Origin: an uncultured Christensenellaceae bacterium
GTDB lineage: Bacteria; Bacillota; Clostridia; Christensenellales; Pumilibacteraceae
Reading direction: 5' to 3'
Length of the DNA stretch: 64,000 nt
NCBI GenBank assembly: GCA_910587025.1
Contig: CAJUKR010000002.1
Coordinates: forward strand, 7,440 to 71,439
Positions 16,246-24,323 of this stretch are shown piece by piece (the stretch's first letter is position 1; the number at the start of each line of letters is the position of its first letter). The position numbers and the translations under genes were made by a program. Under the pieces are notes generated by a model. That model was not told the DNA's origin and made no database searches. It saw nothing but the letters and a program-made list of their open reading frames with translations.

Positions 16246-16701
16246 TTATTCCGCCTTGGGTTCTTCGGCAACCGTTTCGATAGCCTCTTCGACCTGTTCC
16301 GCTTTGGCTGCGGCTTCCGCTGCTGCTGCGGCTGCGGCTTCTTCGCGGGCTTTTGCATTAGCGGCGGCTTTCTCCGCTGCTTTCGCGCGTCTTTCGTCCT
16401 CTGCGCGGGTGAGCTTGTTCGACACCTTCTTCGTCGTAACGAATCTCATTACGGCATCGGTGATACGCATCTGACGCTCGATCTCCGCGGGCAGATCGGA
16501 AGGACCGCTATAGTTCATGAGAACGTAATAACCTTCGCTCATAAAATCTATCTTATAAGCGAGTTTACGCATCCCCCATTTGTTGACCTCGGCGGTTCCG
16601 CCTGCGGCGGTAACGACCTTCTCGAAACGGGCGATAAGCTCCTCACGTGCGGTTTCCTCCATCTTAGGCGAAACGATGTAAAGCACTTCGTATTCAGTCA
16701 T
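16246..16701 (-). CDS. rpsF: 30S ribosomal protein S6
   Basis: 151 residues. The S6 fold covers about residues 1-98 (YEVLYIVSP, GMRKLAYKI, YYVLMNYSG, ITDAVMRFV). A further 50 residues form an Ala/Glu-rich, probably helical tail that most S6 proteins lack or keep shorter. First gene of rpsF-ssb-rpsR, preceded by a structured leader whose outer stem pairs with the AAGGAGG region. Confidence 0.96.
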   Translation of the reverse strand: MTEYEVLYIVSPKMEETAREELIARFEKVVTAAGGTAEVNKWGMRKLAYKIDFMSEGYYVLMNYSGPSDLPAEIERQMRITDAVMRFVTTKKVSNKLTRAEDERRAKAAEKAAANAKAREEAAAAAAAEAAAKAEQVEEAIETVAEEPKAE

Positions 16702-16715
16702 AGTTGTTTTTACCT

Positions 16716-16768
16716 CCTTGTGGATTTGAAGCCTGCGCCTACCCCGCCGTAGCGGTGCGCAAGCAAGG
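16716..16768 (-). ncRNA. Structured rpsF leader, candidate S6:S18-binding RNA
   Basis: Read on the reverse strand, CCTTG pairs with CAAGG just beside the ribosome-binding site, then GCTTGCGC pairs with GCGCAGGC, ACC with GGT, and CCGC-UACG-GCGG caps the hairpin. Autogenous S6:S18 leaders with a conserved CCG are known upstream of rpsF in many bacteria. The fold here is by hand and the match to that motif has not been scored. Confidence 0.45.
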
Positions 16769-16800
16769 ATAAAAGCTTCTCCGTCAAGAGAAGCTTTTAT

Positions 16801-16829
16801 ATTTTAGCATATCCGTTATTAAATTGCAA
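16801..16829 (-). promoter_or_regulatory. Promoter of rpsF-ssb-rpsR
   Basis: Reverse-strand TTGCAA (16824-16829), 17 bp, TAAAAT (16801-16806). The transcript would begin near 16794 inside an 11-bp hairpin (16771-16781 with 16788-16798) that may also end transcription from the gene upstream. Confidence 0.6.
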
Positions 16830-16844
16830 GCGTTTTATACAATG

Positions 16845-18416
16845 TTAATAGTCGTAGTCTTCCGAGTCGTAATCGTCGTCGGTCACAAGCACGGCTTTGT
16901 CCGCATCCTTATCGGTCTTTTCGTCAAAGTCGTCGAAACTGTCGTCTTTTTCGGGAAGCTCGAGCAGTTTTTCGATCTTCTTCTTGGAATGAGTGAGGAT
17001 ACCCGCGACAAACACGGTAATAAACGCAAACGCGTTAAGTCCGAACGCCAGCCATATAAACAGATTATTCGACTGAATGGACTCGAGAATGATATCAAAC
17101 GAGAAGTTCTCGAATACGGAAACGGGATCGTTCGAGATCGATACTACAAACCAGAACAACAACATCGCAAGCGTTTCTATGAGCGCGAAGAACGCGATGA
17201 AGAACTTGCCTTTCTTCCCTTTCTTGATCGCCGAAACGAAAGTGAAGATCATAAGCACGGAGGGAAGGAACAGTACCAGTCCGACAAAAGGATCGAACGG
17301 GAACGCACCGCCCGTGAGCGCCCACCCTCCTTCGGGGAAGAAGAACGACATTGCCGTAAAGCCCACGCCCATGACGCCTATTTCGCCGACAATATTGAAT
17401 ATCAGGAGCAGTCCGGACATGGCCGCCGCCGCAAGCATTGCAACGAACGCGATCCAACCGCATATGTTGCCTTTCTTATTGAGCTTGCGCGTACGCCGCT
17501 TGATCACCGTTTCCTCATCCTCGGTCACATCGGTGGCCTCGGGATCTGTTATCGCATAATCAAACTCGGGGTTGACGGGTTTATCGTAATCGGGCGATGT
17601 GAAATCGAAATCGTTGTAATCGCGGCAATTGTAATTGCGTACGTCGCGGTCGTTGTAAAGTTTACCTTTCTTGCCCTTCTTTTTCTTCTTTTTCTTGTCC
17701 TTCTTCGTCTCGGGTTCCGGCTCGGAATCCGTGCTGAAATATACGGGTTCGGACTCGGGCATGGAATACAACGAATCGGGCTGAAGTTCGGGAACGGGCT
17801 CGGGCTTCGGTTCGGGTCTCACATAGACGGGCTCCGGCTCGGGCATGACAAACATCGGCTGAGGCGGAGGATTCGAAACGAAGTACATCGGTTCGGGAAC
17901 AGGCTCGGGCTTCGGTTCCGGTTTGGGTTCCGGAATAGGCTCGGGCTCGGGTTCGGGAACAGGCTCCGGCTCCGGTATAGGTTCCGGAATCGGTTCCGGT
18001 TTAGGCTCGGGAACAGGCTCCGGTTCGGGTTCTTTGATTTGTTCTGCAGGCTTTACTTCCGGCTCTGCGGGTTTTACGGGCGTGGGTACGGGCTGATAAA
18101 CAGTCTGATAAATCGTACGGGGAGGCGTTTTATCCGTCTTTGCATTCGCGGCTTTTTCGACCAGCGAAGTGTATTCCTCTTTCGTAAGATATATTCCTTC
18201 CGCCTTTTCTTTGGATTTCTCCCGCATCATCTCCATGTAGTCTTTGCGCAATGCTTCGTACTCGTCCATTCCGGGCTTAGGAGAAGGTTTATACGCATTC
18301 GACGACGTAGGCCTGCGATGAACACGCATGCGGCAACCGCAGCGGGGGCATACCTGTATATCCTCCAACTGCAATGCGAATATTTCGCCGCATCTTGCAC
18401 ATCTGACTTTTGCCAT
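16845..18416 (-). CDS. Zinc-ribbon, Pro-Glu-repeat, multi-pass membrane protein
   Basis: 523 residues. An N-terminal zinc ribbon (CARC at 6-9, CPRC around 23-26) is followed by about 100 residues, then a long run of PEP/PEPEPV repeats (about residues 125-230) and a Lys-rich block. The C-terminal part has four transmembrane helices (about residues 335-475) and ends in an acidic tail rich in Asp and Tyr. The stiff Pro-Glu segment would act as a cytoplasmic spacer between the ribbon and the membrane. I do not recognise a family or function. It is a single gene upstream of rpsF. Confidence 0.7.
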   Translation of the reverse strand: MAKVRCARCGEIFALQLEDIQVCPRCGCRMRVHRRPTSSNAYKPSPKPGMDEYEALRKDYMEMMREKSKEKAEGIYLTKEEYTSLVEKAANAKTDKTPPRTIYQTVYQPVPTPVKPAEPEVKPAEQIKEPEPEPVPEPKPEPIPEPIPEPEPVPEPEPEPIPEPKPEPKPEPVPEPMYFVSNPPPQPMFVMPEPEPVYVRPEPKPEPVPELQPDSLYSMPESEPVYFSTDSEPEPETKKDKKKKKKKGKKGKLYNDRDVRNYNCRDYNDFDFTSPDYDKPVNPEFDYAITDPEATDVTEDEETVIKRRTRKLNKKGNICGWIAFVAMLAAAAMSGLLLIFNIVGEIGVMGVGFTAMSFFFPEGGWALTGGAFPFDPFVGLVLFLPSVLMIFTFVSAIKKGKKGKFFIAFFALIETLAMLLFWFVVSISNDPVSVFENFSFDIILESIQSNNLFIWLAFGLNAFAFITVFVAGILTHSKKKIEKLLELPEKDDSFDDFDEKTDKDADKAVLVTDDDYDSEDYDY

Positions 18417-18818
18417 TTTTCTTTATTACCCCCTACGGTAAGTACAATCGAATTCTCGGAATGTGTACATTATACACGATTGTTCGACAAGTGTCAAGTA
18501 ATAAAATTACTCTGAATTATTATTCCACCGATTATGCGCAGATATTAACGCAATATTATATGCAATTTCTGTAATACGCGCTTTTATAAACGCACACGGC
18601 ATAAAAAAGAAATATTTTACAGCGACGTATTTTTCCTTGACAAATCAGATATAATAGTGTATACTTCCTAAGCACTGAGATCAAATACGTACGATTTGTT
18701 TTCGTAGCGGGGACCGATCGATCACTTTGCGAAATTTTTTGGAAATTCGAATTTTCTTTTTTTCCATTTACTGCGGAGATTCTCCGCGAAAGACAAATTT
18801 TACTTATTTTCCATCCGT
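18417..18818 (+). other. Intergenic region with tRNA promoter
   Basis: No gene is visible. A strong plus-strand promoter, TTGACA (18637-18642), 17 bp, TATACT (18660-18665), would drive the initiator tRNA from about 18672, leaving a 5' leader of about 147 nt to be removed. The first 200 bases are AT-rich. Confidence 0.55.
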
Positions 18819-18894
18819 CGCGGGGTGGAGCAATCGGTAGCTTGCTGGGCTCATAACCCAGAGGTTGGAGGTTCGAGTCCTCTCCCCGCAACCA
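18819..18894 (+). tRNA. tRNA-fMet (initiator, CAT)
   Basis: 76-nt cloverleaf including encoded CCA, anticodon CAT at 18852-18854. The acceptor stem begins with C1 opposite A72 (unpaired) and the anticodon stem has three consecutive G:C pairs (GGG/CCC). Both are hallmarks of the initiator tRNA. Confidence 0.97.
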
Positions 18895-18898
18895 ATAT

Positions 18899-18928
18899 AA
18901 CGACCCAAACCTTTCGGTTAGGGTCGTT
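18899..18928 (+). terminator. Intrinsic terminator after tRNA-fMet
   Basis: AACGACCC...GGGTCGTT with an inner AACC/GGTT pairing, followed by T5. Confidence 0.8.
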
Positions 18929-18971
18929 TTTCGTTTACATCCGACTTTCCGTCTTTTCCTTTTTCTTTCAC

Positions 18972-19000
18972 TTGCTTAAAACAGCGCGTTGTGATATACT
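18972..19000 (+). promoter_or_regulatory. Promoter of apbE, predicted leaderless
   Basis: TTGCTT (18972-18977), 17 bp, TATACT (18995-19000). The ATG codons at 19005 and 19008 lie four and seven bases after the -10 and there is no Shine-Dalgarno. Confidence 0.6.
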
Positions 19001-19004
19001 CGTA

Positions 19005-20135
19005 ATGATGAACTTATCGAAAAAAATCGGGATCGTTTTTTGCTTTCTTTTCGCCGTGACGCTCTTCGTCGGTTGCGGCGGCGTAAGCGGCAAAACGTTC
19101 GACCGTTACGGCTATTTCGGCACGCTGACGGTCTTTGCGGTATACGCCGATTTTTCGGACGAAGAGGAAGCTAAAAAGACGGAAGACGCGATCGCGGAAT
19201 GCGAAGCGGCGCTCGAAGAAATCGACAAAGCAATAGGTTCGGCGCAGACTTCGGACATATCGAGATTCAACGCCGCGGCGTGCGGAGAAACGCTCGAAAT
19301 TTCCCGCATAACTTACGAGCTGCTCGGAATCGCAAAAGATATGTATGAGCTGACGAACGGCGCGTACAATCCCGCCGTAGGCAATCTCGTCGATCTCTGG
19401 GGGTTTTCGCCGCGCTTCGAGAGCGGGGATTACACACCCATCGAGCCTTACGACCGAGAGACCCCGTCACAGCCCGAAGAAAAATACATCAAGGCTTTCC
19501 TCTCGCCCGCCCTGCTCGATTTCGGCGAAGTAGCGTTGTCCGAAAACGAAGACGGATTTTTCGTCACGAAACCGAACGGCTGTGTGGAAATCGAAGGAAA
19601 AATTTATACAGTCAATCTCAATCTCGGCGGGATCGGAAAGGGATACGCCGCAGACAAATGCGCCGAAATTCTTTCAAAGCGCGGCGTAACGAAATCGTAC
19701 GTCGGCGTCGGTCAAAGCTCGCTTTCGCTTCTCGAAGGGAACGAGTACTGGCGCGTTACGCTCAATCATCCGCGCGGTCGCGGCAAATATCTTACGGTGA
19801 GCGCGGCGAACGTAGCGGCAAGCACGAGCGGAGATTACGAACGCTTTTTTATCGAAAACGGCAAACGGTATTGTCACATAATCGATCCGAAAACGGGCAG
19901 ACCGACAAGCGGTACGGCGGCGGTATCGATGTTCGGCATGACGGCGGCGGAAGGCGACGCGCTCACCACCGCGCTCATGTGCATGAGCGCCGAAGACGCG
20001 GCGAAGTTCATACGCGAAAAAACGAGCGGCGTCAAAGTCTTTATGCTGGACGAAGAAACGCTCACGCTCCGCACCAACGCCGATAAAAGCGATTATGAGC
20101 TCGGCGACGGAACGATAACGGTGCTAAACATATAA
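19005..20135 (+). CDS. apbE: FAD:protein FMN transferase (ApbE), lipoprotein
   Basis: 376 residues. A signal peptide ends at lipobox LFVGC, so the enzyme is anchored outside the membrane. ApbE motifs include YGYFGTLT, LGGIGKGYAADK near residue 210 and the metal-binding KTGRPTSG, followed by a D-A-L-T-T-A block. It transfers FMN from FAD to Ser/Thr in SGAT motifs. RnfG and RnfD in this window both carry SGAT and are probable substrates. The gene is followed without a gap by a NusG-II protein. Confidence 0.93.
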   Translation: MMNLSKKIGIVFCFLFAVTLFVGCGGVSGKTFDRYGYFGTLTVFAVYADFSDEEEAKKTEDAIAECEAALEEIDKAIGSAQTSDISRFNAAACGETLEISRITYELLGIAKDMYELTNGAYNPAVGNLVDLWGFSPRFESGDYTPIEPYDRETPSQPEEKYIKAFLSPALLDFGEVALSENEDGFFVTKPNGCVEIEGKIYTVNLNLGGIGKGYAADKCAEILSKRGVTKSYVGVGQSSLSLLEGNEYWRVTLNHPRGRGKYLTVSAANVAASTSGDYERFFIENGKRYCHIIDPKTGRPTSGTAAVSMFGMTAAEGDALTTALMCMSAEDAAKFIREKTSGVKVFMLDEETLTLRTNADKSDYELGDGTITVLNI

Positions 20136-20603
20136 ATGGCGATAAAACATATCGAACAAGTGAAAAACGGCAAGCCGTTCAGACCCGCCGACCTGATAAT
20201 CTACGCCGCGATCGTTGCGGTTACGATTGCGTTTTTTATCGCGTTTGTTTTCACCCGTGTCTCCCCGCCTCTAGAAAAGCTGTACGCCGACATCGGCGGA
20301 ATACGTGTATTTTCTTATGACTTCATCGCCGACGTGCTTACTGTCGCAGACGGGTTCGAAGATCGCGTCGCAAGCGAAGAAACTGACGGAATACTGACCT
20401 TGACCGTCAAAACGAAAAAAGGCGGCTATAATACCGTAGTGATAGAAAAGAGCGGCAGAGCGTCCGTATCGGACTCCGACTGCAGTTTCCGTCGCGACTG
20501 CGTGCATACGGCGGCAATAACGGACGCCGGCGGCATGATCGTATGCGTTCCGCACGAGCTGAAGATATATTCGACGCGCGACATCGACCCGAGTCTGGGA
20601 TAA
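20136..20603 (+). CDS. NusG domain II-containing membrane protein
   Basis: 155 residues. One N-terminal transmembrane helix (about residues 22-45) is followed by an extracytoplasmic NusG-II-type beta domain; CSFRRDCVHTAAIT and MIVCVPHEL match the conserved two-Cys block and terminal strand. The ATG follows the apbE stop directly, so the two are co-translated. In other Bacillota such genes sit with a Gx transporter and Rnf or with flavin-based extracellular electron transfer loci; here the Gx and rnf genes lie 16-21 kb away. Confidence 0.82.
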   Translation: MAIKHIEQVKNGKPFRPADLIIYAAIVAVTIAFFIAFVFTRVSPPLEKLYADIGGIRVFSYDFIADVLTVADGFEDRVASEETDGILTLTVKTKKGGYNTVVIEKSGRASVSDSDCSFRRDCVHTAAITDAGGMIVCVPHELKIYSTRDIDPSLG

Positions 20604-20629
20604 ACAAAAACGAATTGAGTTTCAATAAA

Positions 20630-20662
20630 AAAACGGCGTCTCCGGGTTCGAGACGCCGTTTT
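20630..20662. terminator. Bidirectional intrinsic terminator
   Basis: Perfect 13-bp stem (20630-20642 with 20650-20662) with A and T ends between the convergent NusG-II and SGNH genes. Two weaker hairpins (20665-20684 and about 20692-20746) follow on the side of the SGNH gene. Confidence 0.85.
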
Positions 20663-20759
20663 CCGTCTTACCCGAAAGTAAGACAAGTAAATTCGTTTGC
20701 GGTAAATTGGTGAGGGGAAAAGTTTTTCCGCAAACGGAATTCGTTAAATAAAAGCGGTT

Positions 20760-22199
20760 TCAATAGTATCTGATTCGTTTCTGGTATTCCACCCAACCGC
20801 CCGCACAACCTGCTATGCTTACGCCTTTTTTGAGATAAATATAACAATTATCCGCGCCGCGCAGGAACTCGTATCCGGCGCTTATGCCCGTCAACGAATC
20901 GTGCTTAAACACAAGCGACGAAAGACGCGTCGCGCCGTCGAAAGAACCGTCGTAAATCCGTCGGATCGTTTCGGGCAACATAATCCTGCTTACGACCGTA
21001 TTGCCCGAAAATACCGAAACGTCGAACTCACGCACGGGTATACCGTCGTAATCGGTGGGAACCGTTATGTCCGATTTTGTTTTCCCTTCGGCGGTCAGCC
21101 CCGTAAGACGTATATACTCTCCGTCGACGCCTGCCACTTTATCGTATACAAACAGCCCCGCATCGCGATTGTCTCCCGGCATGAAATCATAAAACGGAAT
21201 TTCAGGAGGCGGAGGGATCTCTATGTTGTTCGGCGTCGTTATACCGAGTTCGAGTTTCAGATCTTCCGCAAGAAGATCGGTAAACACGAACATTCCCGAC
21301 GAATTCATATGCACGTTATTATCGTAAAACCATCTGTGATCCAAAAAGTATTTCGCCGGGTGTCCCAATACTTCGAAATCGAGTTCGTCGCGCAAAAAAG
21401 AATATAAATCATCGACGCCTTCGCGGTCGTCTTCCGATATCATAAGTTCGTTCACGGGTACAAACCCGAAATACACGTCCGCGCCGCGCGACGAAACATA
21501 GCGGCCGTACTCGTTGAGATAATCGATAAAGCCTTCGCCTATGATCGAAACGTCCATTGCGGAAACGGAAGTGGAATCGTATCCGCCCGCCATTACGTTA
21601 TGAGTACGCTCGTACGTCATATACCCCGCGTCGTTTCCCGATTCGTCCTCGAAAGCCAAGCTGCTGTAAGCGCCGTCGGCAGCCGCGCCGCCCGTCTGCA
21701 TATATCCGAATTTTTCGCCGACGTAGCCGGGAAACCGACCTACCATTTCGGCTATATTTTCGGACGCTATGTTTCCGAGCATCGAAAAATCTCCGTCCAC
21801 CGCGCGCCAGGTATCCTCCGCCGAAAAATACAGCGAAACGGACTGCTCGATCAGTTCCGGCATAATGATCACGATATCCCCGTCGCCTATGCTCGGCTTG
21901 CTTAAATCGAGCATCAGTTTGGTGCCGAGCGCGCCGTACAAACCGAAATTCACCACGGAATAATCGGGAAATTCCCGTTCGAGCAGATCGCTTCTTATAC
22001 CGAACGCCACCGCGCTGTTCCCTATCAGCACGATTTTTTTGCCCTCGGTTCGGGTCAGTCTTCCGAACATCCGCGACAGCTCGCCGTAATATGTGTCGCC
22101 GAACTGCGGAGGAGAACAAAACCCGACCAAAGTAATCGTTATCGGTGCGACAAGCAAAAATATAAGTACCGTAACAACGGTCAATACGGCTTTTTTCAT
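20760..22199 (-). CDS. Surface SGNH-like protein with C-terminal LRR_5 repeats
   Basis: About 479 residues from ATG 22197-22199 (AAAGG lies about 12 bases upstream; an ATG at 22211 touches that ribosome site and is less likely). One N-terminal transmembrane or signal helix is followed by an SGNH-like hydrolase fold: block I IGNSAVAFGI (Ser), and a late D-N-N-V-H motif (FYDNNVHMNSSG) giving the Asp/His pair. The last 100 residues are BspA-like LRR_5 repeats. The nearest known folds are DltD and AlgX/PatB-type O-acyltransferases or esterases acting on surface polymers. It forms an operon with the next gene, which has the same two modules in reverse order. Confidence 0.68.
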   Translation of the reverse strand: MKKAVLTVVTVLIFLLVAPITITLVGFCSPPQFGDTYYGELSRMFGRLTRTEGKKIVLIGNSAVAFGIRSDLLEREFPDYSVVNFGLYGALGTKLMLDLSKPSIGDGDIVIIMPELIEQSVSLYFSAEDTWRAVDGDFSMLGNIASENIAEMVGRFPGYVGEKFGYMQTGGAAADGAYSSLAFEDESGNDAGYMTYERTHNVMAGGYDSTSVSAMDVSIIGEGFIDYLNEYGRYVSSRGADVYFGFVPVNELMISEDDREGVDDLYSFLRDELDFEVLGHPAKYFLDHRWFYDNNVHMNSSGMFVFTDLLAEDLKLELGITTPNNIEIPPPPEIPFYDFMPGDNRDAGLFVYDKVAGVDGEYIRLTGLTAEGKTKSDITVPTDYDGIPVREFDVSVFSGNTVVSRIMLPETIRRIYDGSFDGATRLSSLVFKHDSLTGISAGYEFLRGADNCYIYLKKGVSIAGCAGGWVEYQKRIRYY

Positions 22200-22215
22200 A
22201 TACTTACGCATCCTT

Positions 22216-24198
22216 TCATAATACTTTCAACAATTCGTTCACCACGCGTCCCGTAAATATCGGCGCCGTCTTATCCGACAAGTGGAAATCGGCGTCGAAC
22301 AGATCTTCGGTGCGGAACAATGTATCCGACAGCGGCAACAGCACGGTGCAGTCCAGATACGTATCGACCGCGCCGTCGAAATCGGAGATCCATTCTCCGA
22401 GATCGTGGTGTAGCAAAGGAATACCGTACGGACGACCCGAGAACAGAAAATCCGAATTCGGCGGGAGTTTTTCGGGTTCGTTCATCCGTATCAACAGCGT
22501 ATCCGTATTCACAGGCGACGTCAGAAAACAAACTTTCACGCCCGCTTCTTCGAAATCTCCGTAATAACCGTTGAGCCTTGTGTGCGCTTCGCTGTCTTTG
22601 ATAAACTCGGGAATGATATCCGCCTCGCCCGCGTCGAGATATTCTCCGCGCGGTATTTTCGGCAACGCGAAATTTCCGCGCACGTCGATCCAGCCCAGAT
22701 CGTTTTCGTATACCGTTCCGAACAAATTTATCTGCGTAGCGTAATCCGTATACGATGTTTCCGCCATATTCTTTCTTACGGCGTTGAATTCGGCAAAACC
22801 GTCGAGCAGGTCGGTAACGTGTCTGAAGTCGATAAGCGACAGCAGGTCGTAATTGGATTCCAGACATGCGTAAAGCCGCAATTTATTGTAAACGAAATCG
22901 TCGAAGCTCGGGGTCATGGAAACCTCGTACATGAAACCGAACGGAGAAGATGATTCCGGAGCGTGAATGAAAACGTCGCCGCTATGCAGATACGGTTTCA
23001 TCATTTCGAATTGAGCGACCCCGTTAAACCAACCGTTCACTGCCATATTGATACATACGTATCCTTCTTCCGTTTTCTCGCCGAGTTCGCGTTCCATCTG
23101 CATCGTATCGATGGAATTGAACGCGCCCGATCCCCCGAAAACAACGACTTTCTTATTATTTTCGTTCAGAATCAGTATATCATACTTATCCGCAAGATTT
23201 ATCTCGGAATATAAATTGTCGGGTCCGTATCTCGGCGCAAGAACGGCGTTGATGTGCACGGTCGAGAAATTCGTGCAATTGCGAAAACTTTTATCCGATA
23301 TAAACGAAATGTTGTCGTAAAAATACAATTCGCGCACGGCGCAGTCGGTAAATGCACCGTCTTCTACGACGTCGATCGATTTCGGAAATATTACCGTATC
23401 TATCGCGCCTTTGAACGCGCCCGCACTTATCCATCCGACGGGCATACCGTCGAGTGTTTCGGGAACGACGACTTTTTTATCTCTCCCGATATATCTCGAT
23501 ATAACTATGCAATCACCGGCTTTTCTGTACAGAAAATCTTCGGCGGGACTTGCTGTTTCCCATTCCGCATAAAGACCGAGGTTTTCGTTCCGCATTAAAG
23601 TAACGCGGCTGCCGAGCCCTATATGTTCTCCGCTTCCGTCGGCGGCGGTGTTCCAACCGTTGAGAACATACCCGTCTCGGATCAATCTGTCCGTACCTAT
23701 CTCCGTGTTCGGGCGCAGTCGGTTTTTAAGCGTATGACCGACCGAATATGACACGGACGAATTACCGCCTTCGATATAACGTCCGCCGTTCGGATAATAC
23801 ATTATGCGCGCGGACGCAACTGCGCACTCCGCTTTTACACGCATGGAATAATTCAACTTACCGATCGTAACCGTCGTCGTGCCGTCGTAACCGTTGACAA
23901 TCGACGCGCCGAGATCGCTTCCCTGTCTGGTCAGCCTTTCGACGCAATAATCTCCTTTCATTCTCAGGACGAATTTCGCGTCGCCGCCGCGCTCGACAAG
24001 GACGGGATTTTCGCTCACGATCTCGAAACTGTCCGGGTCGTCGGTCAGCATTACCGTCAACGTATCTTTTTTTCCGTCGGGATCGGGATCTTCGGGGACG
24101 TCGCTGTTCTCGCCGCATCCGAAGAACGAAAAGCTCAGGCACAGGACAAGGGCGATAATAAGCGGTATAATGGTTTTCAACGATTTTTTTCTCATCAT
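22216..24198 (-). CDS. Surface lipoprotein: InlB repeat, LRR_5 and C-terminal SGNH-like domain
   Basis: 660 residues from ATG 24196-24198. A signal peptide ends in lipobox FFGC. The order is a beta domain (about 50-140), an InlB B-repeat (YYPNGG...LNGWN...LYAEW), a short LRR_5 segment, then an SGNH-like domain with VVFGGSGAFNSI as block I and DLFDADFHLSD as the Asp-x-x-His block. It is the first gene of a two-gene operon with 20760-22199. Both probably modify or bind an extracellular polymer; enzyme activity is an inference from the two catalytic-looking blocks only. Confidence 0.68.
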   Translation of the reverse strand: MMRKKSLKTIIPLIIALVLCLSFSFFGCGENSDVPEDPDPDGKKDTLTVMLTDDPDSFEIVSENPVLVERGGDAKFVLRMKGDYCVERLTRQGSDLGASIVNGYDGTTTVTIGKLNYSMRVKAECAVASARIMYYPNGGRYIEGGNSSVSYSVGHTLKNRLRPNTEIGTDRLIRDGYVLNGWNTAADGSGEHIGLGSRVTLMRNENLGLYAEWETASPAEDFLYRKAGDCIVISRYIGRDKKVVVPETLDGMPVGWISAGAFKGAIDTVIFPKSIDVVEDGAFTDCAVRELYFYDNISFISDKSFRNCTNFSTVHINAVLAPRYGPDNLYSEINLADKYDILILNENNKKVVVFGGSGAFNSIDTMQMERELGEKTEEGYVCINMAVNGWFNGVAQFEMMKPYLHSGDVFIHAPESSSPFGFMYEVSMTPSFDDFVYNKLRLYACLESNYDLLSLIDFRHVTDLLDGFAEFNAVRKNMAETSYTDYATQINLFGTVYENDLGWIDVRGNFALPKIPRGEYLDAGEADIIPEFIKDSEAHTRLNGYYGDFEEAGVKVCFLTSPVNTDTLLIRMNEPEKLPPNSDFLFSGRPYGIPLLHHDLGEWISDFDGAVDTYLDCTVLLPLSDTLFRTEDLFDADFHLSDKTAPIFTGRVVNELLKVL

Positions 24199-24323
24199 AT
24201 CACCGAAAAAATATATACGCATTATTGACGGTACGGCGACATTGTATCCCAATGCCGCCATACCGTCCGTGTATATTCACATTTTATAACGCGTTGCCTT
24301 TACGGCCGCCTACGCAAATCGCG

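Noticed and set aside
18556..18891. Reverse ORF of 111 codons, N-terminus MRGEDSNLQPLGYEP
   Set aside because: It is the antisense of the initiator tRNA gene, a common false gene.
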